Position numbers and translations under genes: made by a program. Below are positions 57,554 to 64,000 of a stretch of DNA of 64,000 nucleotides, piece after piece. The notes under the pieces were generated by a model that saw only the letters and a list, made by a program, of their open reading frames with translations, was not told the origin of the DNA and did not search any database. The stretch comes from Microvirga rosea. GTDB taxonomy: Bacteria; Pseudomonadota; Alphaproteobacteria; Rhizobiales; Beijerinckiaceae. The number at the start of each line of letters is the position of its first letter. The stretch's first letter is position 1. Where the stretch lies: NCBI RefSeq assembly GCF_020595095.1, contig NZ_JAJDOP010000003.1:248001-312000 (forward strand). The letters are read 5' to 3'.

Positions 57554-58290
57554 TCGATGTTGATCAATTGCGCGTTCGCTTCGGCGACAACGAAGTTGTC
57601 AAAGGGGTTTCTTTCCAAGTGCCCAGCGGCGGCAGCTTTGGCATCGTCGGCGAGAGCGGATCGGGAAAATCCACGGTCCTCAGAGCAATGTCCGGACTGA
57701 ACAGCGCTTGGACAGGCAGAATTGCGATCAACGGCCAGTCCTTGGGAGCGCGTCGGGATCGGGCGTTCTTTCGCACCGTGCAGATGGTCTTTCAGGATCC
57801 TTATGGCTCGCTGCACCCGCGGCAAACCATCGATCGTATCCTGAGCGAGCCTTTGCTCGTTCATGGTATCTCTGACATCGAGCGCCGGATTGAGAAGGCT
57901 CTTGCCGAAGTCGCCCTACCATCGACGGCACGCTTCCGATATCCCCATCAACTCTCTGGAGGGCAGCGTCAGCGGGTTGCCATTGCAAGAGCCTTGATTT
58001 CCGAACCCGAGACATTGCTCCTTGACGAGCCTACCAGCGCTCTGGACGTATCCGTTCAGGCTGAAATCCTGAATCTGCTGGCAGACCTTCGGGAACGACG
58101 CCACCTCACTTACATCCTGGTCAGTCATAACCTTGCAGTCGTCACGCATCTTTGCCCTCAGGTTGGAGTGATGATCGGCGGCGAGATGGTGGAACAGCTC
58201 AGTGCGGATGATCTTCGCTCTGGGCAAACAATGCACCCTCATACTGCAGAATTGCGCGCGCTCAGCGTCGACCTGGAAGAGGTCCCCTAG
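57538..58290 (+). CDS. peptide ABC transporter ATP-binding protein, DppF type
   Basis: 250 residues. Walker A GESGSGKST, signature QLSGGQRQRVAIARAL, Walker B LLLDEPTSALDVS and LVSHNLAVV. The C-terminal extension seen in many DppF proteins is short. Start: ATG 57538 overlaps the preceding gene by 16 bases; ATG 57550 (a four-base overlap) is an alternative. Confidence 0.94.
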   Translation: MAPVMIDVDQLRVRFGDNEVVKGVSFQVPSGGSFGIVGESGSGKSTVLRAMSGLNSAWTGRIAINGQSLGARRDRAFFRTVQMVFQDPYGSLHPRQTIDRILSEPLLVHGISDIERRIEKALAEVALPSTARFRYPHQLSGGQRQRVAIARALISEPETLLLDEPTSALDVSVQAEILNLLADLRERRHLTYILVSHNLAVVTHLCPQVGVMIGGEMVEQLSADDLRSGQTMHPHTAELRALSVDLEEVP

Positions 58291-58344
58291 CCGCTCCCCT
58301 ACACTCTCTCGTCTCGGCCAAGGTCGATACGTCAGGAGACAACC

Positions 58345-59865
58345 ATGTCTGCGTGTTCATCGAAATTACATTGGTCCGCCGCGACAAAGGTGACGGAAGA
58401 AATCGCTAGTATCTGGGAAAGCGAGGGCGGTCCTGGCGGCGCAGTGCTTGTCTTTGATGAAAACGATAGTCGCATCGAAGCCGCTGGTGGGTTCGAAAGT
58501 CTCGCGACCCGCGTGCCCTTCTCGGCTGACACCGGCGTGCGCTACGCCTCCATCACCAAGCATGTTCTGGCCTCGATTGTTCTCCGGACGCCTGAGCTGA
58601 TCAGCCTTGATGATCGCCTCGGACAACATCTCGCCCAGCTTCGAGCTCCGATGGCGGATGTGACGGTCGGGCAAGCCCTGGACATGACCGGCGGGTTGCC
58701 TGACGTGCGCGAGACCCTGTCACTTCTCGGCCTGTCGGTTCATACCGCAACTGAGGCTGAGCCTATCCTGGAATTTCTCGGCGAACTTGCCGCGCTCAAT
58801 TTCCCGGCGGGCCACGAAATCTCCTACTCGAACACCGGCTACCGCCTCGTCGAAGCAATTCTCAAATCGAAGGGGTTCTTGTTCGACAACTTGGTTCAGG
58901 AACAGATCTCCGGGCCTCTCGGCATCGACATTCGCGCGCCGGAGCTTTGGTTCGATCCTGTTTCCAATCTCGCGCCGGGATATTGGAAGTCCCCCAATGG
59001 ATGGCAGCTGGGAACAGCAGGGCTTCACCTCTCCGCCTCGGGTAGCTTAACCGGCAGCGCGCGCCATTTGGCCAAATGGCTTCAAACGCTCCTTGGGGAT
59101 CGCGGCCCCGGTGCGGGCCTGCTCCCGCGCTTGGCCGCGCCGCGGCACCTTCATGATGGAAGAGAGACGCAATATGGACTTGGTCTTGCCAAAGCGGGGC
59201 TCGGCGAGCGGCAGTTTCTCGGCCACGGCGGCTCCCATGCCGGGTATAAATCTCAGTTTCTGCTGGATCCTGAAACGCGCGTAGGTGTCGTGATTGTGTC
59301 GAACCGCGAGGATACCGCGCCCTCCCTTCTCGCCTTGAGAGTCATGGCGGCACTCTTCGGGAAAAGCCTGCCGCCACGTAGCCGATGGATTCCGGACGGT
59401 CTCTATGCAACCGAAGCCGGTCCATATTGGCTGGAAGTTTCGGACGGCATCGCAACCTTCCTCGGCACGGGAGATACACTCTATGAAGGAGAGGGCGGCT
59501 GGTCGGTGTCTCTCTCAGCCCATATGCCGATGCGACTGCGGTGGACAGGCGAAGCCGTTGAAGGGGAGATCGGCCACGCGGCTCGTCGGTTCTTCCCTGT
59601 AAAACCCGATGATACTCTATCTCGTGTTCAGGGACATTGGACGTCCCACCGGTTTCACGCGTCCTTCACGATTCAGGACAGCCGGCTGCAGATGGGTGTC
59701 GGACCAGCTCGAACAAGCTCTCCTCTTATTTCCCTTGGTGCCGACCGGCTTCTTATGAATGGGAAGGATGGTCCCTGGCCGAAGCGGCCAAGCCTCGTCT
59801 TCGAGGGCGACCACGTCCTGCTGGCATTGAACCGCAGTCGCATCCTTCATTTTGAACGTGGATAG
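58345..59865 (+). CDS. serine beta-lactamase-family hydrolase, D-aminopeptidase-like
   Basis: 506 residues with no signal peptide, so probably cytoplasmic. The class C beta-lactamase/PBP motifs are Ser69-x-x-Lys72 (ASITKH), Tyr161-Ser-Asn163 (YSNTGY) and His294-Gly-Gly (GHGGSHAGY). After the catalytic domain (about 1-335) are about 170 residues that look beta-rich, as in Ochrobactrum D-aminopeptidase (catalytic plus two barrel domains; about 520 residues). It follows the importer and has an AGGAGA ribosome site. It likely removes N-terminal D-residues from imported peptides; a DD-peptidase or esterase cannot be excluded. Confidence 0.8.
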   Translation: MSACSSKLHWSAATKVTEEIASIWESEGGPGGAVLVFDENDSRIEAAGGFESLATRVPFSADTGVRYASITKHVLASIVLRTPELISLDDRLGQHLAQLRAPMADVTVGQALDMTGGLPDVRETLSLLGLSVHTATEAEPILEFLGELAALNFPAGHEISYSNTGYRLVEAILKSKGFLFDNLVQEQISGPLGIDIRAPELWFDPVSNLAPGYWKSPNGWQLGTAGLHLSASGSLTGSARHLAKWLQTLLGDRGPGAGLLPRLAAPRHLHDGRETQYGLGLAKAGLGERQFLGHGGSHAGYKSQFLLDPETRVGVVIVSNREDTAPSLLALRVMAALFGKSLPPRSRWIPDGLYATEAGPYWLEVSDGIATFLGTGDTLYEGEGGWSVSLSAHMPMRLRWTGEAVEGEIGHAARRFFPVKPDDTLSRVQGHWTSHRFHASFTIQDSRLQMGVGPARTSSPLISLGADRLLMNGKDGPWPKRPSLVFEGDHVLLALNRSRILHFERG

Positions 59866-60049
59866 TACAAGGTTGCGTCTGCCCCAATACGGAGATGCTG
59901 CCTCTCCGAGAGACGGAAGTCCTGTGACGCGGGTCCTCATTTGCAAGATTTGCCGACTTGGCTAGTGTGCCGCAGCCCCGGCTACGGTCGGTCTCGCGAC
60001 TGACAGCCGATGGGTGAAGTGAAAGGGCCATCCTCACGCGGAGTCGGGC

Positions 60050-60940
60050 ATGGAAATCAAATGGCTTGAGGATTTCATCAGCCTTGCGAACACTTTGAGC
60101 TTCTCACGCTCCGCCGAAGAGCGGCACGTGACGCAGTCCGCCTTCAGCCGCCGCATCAAGCAACTTGAAACGTGGGTTGGCGTCTCTCTCGTCGATCGCG
60201 CGACTTTCCCAGCTCACCTGACACAGGCCGGTCAGGAATTTCTCCCGGTGGCTCAGGAGGTTGTCAGCAATCTTTACCGGACGCGAAACGACGTCCGCGG
60301 CAGTCAGGGCGTCAAAGCCAATACGCTCAGCTTTGCTGCACTGCATACCCTCTCGATCACATTCTTCCCCCGCTGGCTCCAGAGCCTCGAGCCAAAGTTT
60401 GGGACCCTTTCGACCCGTCTGAGCGCAGACAACAGTGTCGAAGGGTTCGTGAATTCCTTGATCGAGGGCGAAAGCGACTTCCTCCTAATCTATGCTCACC
60501 CTGCGGTATCCGTCATGATCGACACGGCCCGGTTTGAGTACAGAACTCTGGGGCGTGAGGTCATCATCCCGGTTTCGGCACCTGACCCTAGCGGCCGTCC
60601 GCTTCACTCAATCGACCTGAAGGGTGGGCCCTTACGATACTTGGCGTACGGACCCGGGGCCTTCTTTGGACATGCGTTGAAAAGTCTTTTCGATGAGCGT
60701 CCTTTGGATCGCGTCACTGTCTACGAAAACACCATGTCCGAAGGACTCAAAGCAATGGTCTTGGCAGGCTGGGGATTGGCCTGGATTCCAGAAAGTATCC
60801 TGGTTGACGATCTGGCCCGAGGCCGAGTTGTGCGCGCAGGAGACCCTTCCTGGGACTTGAGTGTGGATATTCGTCTTTATCGGTATCTGGCGAACGATCG
60901 CCCCATCGTGAAGCGCTTCTGGGCCGCTCTCGATCAGTAA
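60050..60940 (+). CDS. LysR-family transcriptional regulator
   Basis: 296 residues. Winged HTH at the N-terminus (WLEDFISLANTLSFSRSAEE and RRIKQLETWVGVSLVDR) followed by a periplasmic-binding-protein-like effector domain (about 90-295). Located 184 bases after the D-aminopeptidase-like gene on the same strand, so it is probably the regulator of the peptide locus. Confidence 0.92.
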   Translation: MEIKWLEDFISLANTLSFSRSAEERHVTQSAFSRRIKQLETWVGVSLVDRATFPAHLTQAGQEFLPVAQEVVSNLYRTRNDVRGSQGVKANTLSFAALHTLSITFFPRWLQSLEPKFGTLSTRLSADNSVEGFVNSLIEGESDFLLIYAHPAVSVMIDTARFEYRTLGREVIIPVSAPDPSGRPLHSIDLKGGPLRYLAYGPGAFFGHALKSLFDERPLDRVTVYENTMSEGLKAMVLAGWGLAWIPESILVDDLARGRVVRAGDPSWDLSVDIRLYRYLANDRPIVKRFWAALDQ

Positions 60941-60949
60941 GCTGTCGTC

Positions 60950-62602
60950 CTAGTACGTCGTCGGCTGGCGATGGAGCGATTCCGGAGGAACCCCTCCAGT
61001 CTGGCGCTCGATCATTCGGCGCACACGAGGCCTTTCCGGACCCTGATGGAGTTCTCGCAGACGCTCACCCACGACCGCGTCCGCCTGGGTCATACGCTGG
61101 TTCTGTCGAACGTAATCGAGCCATGTGGGGCTGTGATAGCGTTCTACCCAGATACTGGGATTCTCAAGATCCCGGAGCAGCGTCCAATGTCGCGCTCCGT
61201 CACGGCGCCGGATACGTTTGCGCTCCGCCATCACAGCAAGAAAGCGTCGTATATCGTCTTCACGAATGATCCACTCGATCGTGATGACGATGGGTCCACT
61301 GCGGGGAAGGATCCGGAGAGCGATTTCCGGCTCTGTCCAGCGATCCAAAGGATCGAGGTTGAGAGACTTCAACTCGGGCAGAGCGAACTTCAATCCCAGC
61401 GCGGCACCTGCAACCAGCGCGGACGCCGCGATCAAGAGTGAATTGGCCGTCCCGAAATTCTCTGCGAGCGCACCCCAGATCCAACTTCCGAGTGCCATGC
61501 CGCCAAACGTCGACATCTGATAGAGCGCAAGGGCGCGACCTACCACCCAACGGGGCGATGAAAGCTGGACGGTTGCGTTGAAGCTCGATAGGGCCAGAAC
61601 CCAGCTGGCCCCCGCTCCAGCCATGGCGGCCATTGTCAAACCCAAGTTCGGACTCAACCCGGCGACGGCGGCTCCCACCGCGAAAATCAAAAATGCGATC
61701 CGGACCAGCGCCTCCATGGACAAGGCCAGCCTGAGCCGAGCGCTCACGGCGGCACCCGCAACCGCCCCCGCACCAAATGCGCCGAGCAGCAGACCGTATG
61801 TGAGTGGCCCCCCACGGATGAGATCCCTGGCGATCAAAGGCATCAGCGCTTGAACGGAGATTGCTGCCAAGCCGAATACACCACCGCGGATAAGCACGGA
61901 TCCGATATGCGGAGACATGGCGACATATCGAATTCCGGCGGCCATCGCTGCGCCGAGGCTTTCGGGAGGCAATGTCCGTTGAGGCGTTGGAGGATGCCAG
62001 CCGGCTAGGACGGCAATAAGGCCGATATAACTGACTGCGTTGACGGCAAAGGCGGCAAACGCGCCAGCTGCGGCGACAATCACACCGCCGATGGCAGGCC
62101 CTACGCTTCGGGCGATATTGAAGCCCATGCTGTTCAACGCGATGGCAGCGGGCAGATCATCGCGCGGCACCATCTCACCCACCAGGGACTGCCAAGCTGG
62201 CCCGTTAAAGGCAGTCCCACAACCAACCAGAAAGGTGAAGGCAAGCAGCAGCCAAGGGGTAACGAGACCGAGATAGCTGAAGATCGTGAGTGCGATTGAC
62301 ACCCCTAGAAGGAATAGCTGGGAAGCCAACATCAACTTACGACGGTCGGAATTATCCGCAATGGCGCCTGCCGTAAGGGAAAAAAGCATAACCGGAAGCG
62401 TTGTGGATGCCTGGACCATGGCAACCAAGTCCGCGGAGCCGCCGATGGACGTCATAAGCCAGGCTGCACCGACGGACTGAATCAGGCCGCCGAAGTTGGA
62501 ACCTAGACTGGCGATCCAAACTGCGCGGAAAATCCGATGTCGGAACGGCGCCAGGGCCGATGGCCGGCTCCTGGATATATCAGTTTCCTCAGCGTTCATC
62601 AC
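60950..62602 (-). CDS. MFS_3 exporter with C-terminal ABM-like domain
   Basis: 550 residues. Residues about 15-420 form 12 helices of the MFS_3 (transmembrane secretion effector/enterobactin-exporter-like) group, opening with FRAVWIASLGSNFGGLIQSVG. After about residue 430 is a soluble domain (EWIIREDDIRRFLAVMAERK, DLENPSIWVERYHSPTWLDY) of the dimeric alpha/beta-barrel type. Substrate unknown; convergent with the LysR gene, 10 bases away. Confidence 0.85.
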   Translation of the reverse strand: MMNAEETDISRSRPSALAPFRHRIFRAVWIASLGSNFGGLIQSVGAAWLMTSIGGSADLVAMVQASTTLPVMLFSLTAGAIADNSDRRKLMLASQLFLLGVSIALTIFSYLGLVTPWLLLAFTFLVGCGTAFNGPAWQSLVGEMVPRDDLPAAIALNSMGFNIARSVGPAIGGVIVAAAGAFAAFAVNAVSYIGLIAVLAGWHPPTPQRTLPPESLGAAMAAGIRYVAMSPHIGSVLIRGGVFGLAAISVQALMPLIARDLIRGGPLTYGLLLGAFGAGAVAGAAVSARLRLALSMEALVRIAFLIFAVGAAVAGLSPNLGLTMAAMAGAGASWVLALSSFNATVQLSSPRWVVGRALALYQMSTFGGMALGSWIWGALAENFGTANSLLIAASALVAGAALGLKFALPELKSLNLDPLDRWTEPEIALRILPRSGPIVITIEWIIREDDIRRFLAVMAERKRIRRRDGARHWTLLRDLENPSIWVERYHSPTWLDYVRQNQRMTQADAVVGERLRELHQGPERPRVRRMIERQTGGVPPESLHRQPTTY

Positions 62603-62758
62603 CGCAGGACCTTACGGCATTTTTGCCGAGTCGAAACAACTACGGGACAAAATGAACCTCATGAGCCTAACAGGAGGTTGATTCACGTCGGGTTACTCTT
62701 CCGCCTTCGGCTCCCTGAATGGGCACCGAATGATCGTATGAAATGCCCTTACCCGGGA

Positions 62759-63556
62759 TCAAGGAACCTCGATCCTCAGTCCGTCGTAAGCGGGTTCTAT
62801 GTGTGAGGGTAGCCTGCGCGAAAGCTCCTCGTAGTCGAGATCGGTGTGTAAATTCGTAAGAATGGCTCGCTTCGGTCGAACCCTTTCGATCAGCGCCAAA
62901 GCCTCGGCGACCGAGAAATGGGTTGGATGAGGCGCATAACGCAAGGCGTCGAGGATCAGCACATCGAGACCGCGAAGGTGATCAACGCTGGCCTCGGGCA
63001 TCGAGCTGACATCAGGCGCATAGGCAATGCTGCCGAAGCGAAACCCGAGAGCATCGATATCCCCATGAATCATCTTGAACGGAACGGCTTCAAGAGCGCC
63101 GCCAGGTCCGTCGACCACCACAGGAACATCCACCTGCAAACGATGGGCCGTCAAAATGGGTGGATATCCGCTTCCAGGCGGCGCTTTGAAACAATAGCCG
63201 AACCGGCTCATGAGCAACTCGCTCGTTACGCGGTCCGCATAAATCGGCACACGGCGGTGCATGGCGATTACGAGAGGGCGGAGATCATCGATCCCATGCG
63301 TATGATCCGCATGCTCGTGAGTGATGAGCACGCCATCAAGGCGGGAAACCTGGGCACTGAGCAACTGCTCCCGAAGATCTGGGGAGGTATCCACGAGGAC
63401 ACTCGTGGTACCGTTCTCTGTCATCCTCTCGACAAGGACGGAGCACCGTCGTCTCCGATTCTTCGGATTGCTGGGATCACAGGCCCCCCAGCCGACGGCG
63501 ACCCGTGGCACACCACCGGATGATCCGCAGCCGAGGATCGTCAGCGCTAGCGTCAT
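62759..63556 (-). CDS. MBL-fold metallo-hydrolase (PhnP/RNase Z-like)
   Basis: 265 residues of a metallo-beta-lactamase fold. CGSSGGVPRVA at the N-terminus, the metal motif THEHADHTHGID, the Asp in KMIHGDIDALGF region and a C-terminal NLHTDLDYEEL. This resembles the PhnP phosphodiesterase group found beside tatD. Overlaps the tatD stop by four bases, so the two are co-translated. Confidence 0.92.
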   Translation of the reverse strand: MTLALTILGCGSSGGVPRVAVGWGACDPSNPKNRRRRCSVLVERMTENGTTSVLVDTSPDLREQLLSAQVSRLDGVLITHEHADHTHGIDDLRPLVIAMHRRVPIYADRVTSELLMSRFGYCFKAPPGSGYPPILTAHRLQVDVPVVVDGPGGALEAVPFKMIHGDIDALGFRFGSIAYAPDVSSMPEASVDHLRGLDVLILDALRYAPHPTHFSVAEALALIERVRPKRAILTNLHTDLDYEELSRRLPSHIEPAYDGLRIEVP

Positions 63557-63999
63557 CCCGTGACAGCCTGTCCGGTAACGCCATCGATCAAGGCGGCTTT
63601 GCTGAATAGCCTGTAGAAGTTAGCCGTGGTCATCTCGGCAATCTGGCTCTCATCGACGCCGACGACGTCGGCCAGAACCTGCGCCGTGTGTTTTACAAAG
63701 GCGGGCTCATTCGTCTTACCTCGATGAGGCACAGGCGCAAGGTAAGGGGCATCGGTCTCTACAAGCAGCCGATCCCGAGGTACGGCTGCGGCGATCCTGC
63801 GGATCTCGTCCGAGTTCTTGAACGTTAAAATCCCGGAAAATGAAATATAGAGGCCAAGGTCCACACCAACGGACGCCAGCTCGGCTCCTGAAGAATAGCA
63901 GTGAAGGACCGCCTTGAATGAGCCCTGTTTCATCTCATCCCGCAGGATCACGATCATATCCTCATCCGCGTCGCGGGCATGGATGACAAGGGGAAGCCC
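63553..63999 (-). CDS. tatD: TatD-family metal-dependent hydrolase, C-terminal part (start outside window)
   Basis: The reverse frame is open to the window edge, so only the C-terminal half (about 148 residues) is seen. LPLVIHARDADEDMI, HCYSSGAE, LYISFSGILTFKNS, LVETDAPYLAP and HRGKTNEPAFV are the conserved TatD DNase blocks, including the His and Asp metal ligands. It is a 3'-5' exonuclease/deoxyribonuclease by family knowledge, in an operon with the MBL-fold gene. Confidence 0.94.
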   Translation of the reverse strand, partial: GLPLVIHARDADEDMIVILRDEMKQGSFKAVLHCYSSGAELASVGVDLGLYISFSGILTFKNSDEIRRIAAAVPRDRLLVETDAPYLAPVPHRGKTNEPAFVKHTAQVLADVVGVDESQIAEMTTANFYRLFSKAALIDGVTGQAVTG

Positions 64000-64000
64000 G

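Noticed and set aside
58345..59865. Antibiotic-resistance beta-lactamase
   Set aside because: No signal peptide, long C-terminal beta-rich extension and linkage to a peptide importer favour a D-aminopeptidase-like enzyme.

Overview
This is a 64 kb piece of a GC-rich alphaproteobacterial chromosome. Gene content and order point to Hyphomicrobiales (Rhizobiales), most like Methylobacteriaceae or a neighbour such as Microvirga; the genus is an inference from memory. Supporting markers are the pdhA / lipoyl-bearing pdhB / DUF5076 / pdhC / lpd cluster followed by lipA and a RatA/COQ10-like gene, the fused ispDF, the dusB-ntrB-ntrC-ntrY-ntrX-hfq-hflX order, a DUF1217 repeat protein, and palindromic intergenic repeats built on the core ATTCCGGGGCGAGC. 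No rRNA, tRNA, CRISPR array or intact transposon was recognised.

Bases 1-30,000 are mostly conserved core. They hold the end of tpiA, secG, pyrG, a VOC protein, a DUF350 membrane protein, kdsA, an MFS transporter, queF (reverse strand), eno, an FtsB-like gene, the complete pyruvate dehydrogenase cluster, lipA, a P-loop kinase, a ratA-like gene, cinA and ispDF (reverse), then the nitrogen-regulation block running into hfq and hflX, and mazG (reverse). Many genes overlap by ATGA or GTGA or nearly abut, indicating operons. Between lpd and lipA lies about 1 kb without a protein gene. It carries a likely lpd terminator, a near-consensus promoter, a strongly structured stretch that may be a non-coding RNA, and an array of alternating palindromic repeats.

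Bases 30,000-43,700 are accessory: a DMT permease, DUF4186, an extensin-like protein, a methyltransferase, a tandem-tautomerase gene divergent from a GlxA-type regulator, two decayed insertion-sequence ends flanking a small possibly secreted protein, an ABM monooxygenase, a DUF4126 / flavin disulfide-reductase pair, a secreted alpha/beta hydrolase divergent from a membrane AraC-type regulator, a six-module DUF1217 protein and a secreted four-cysteine protein.

Bases 43,700-49,500 form a divergent carbohydrate locus. On the reverse strand are a Tat-exported binding protein and two permeases, with no ATPase. On the forward strand are a DHDPS/NAL-family aldolase, a GntR/FCD regulator and a PfkB kinase. 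A palindrome sits on the putative -10 box between them.

Bases 50,000-61,000 hold a GapN-type dehydrogenase and a coherent peptide locus: renal-type dipeptidase (reverse), then a complete Dpp/Opp-type ABC importer, a D-aminopeptidase-like serine hydrolase and a LysR regulator (forward). I read it as a system for importing and cleaving small peptides containing D-residues. The window ends with an MFS_3 exporter carrying a C-terminal ABM-like domain, and with a metallo-hydrolase and tatD (cut by the window edge), all on the reverse strand.
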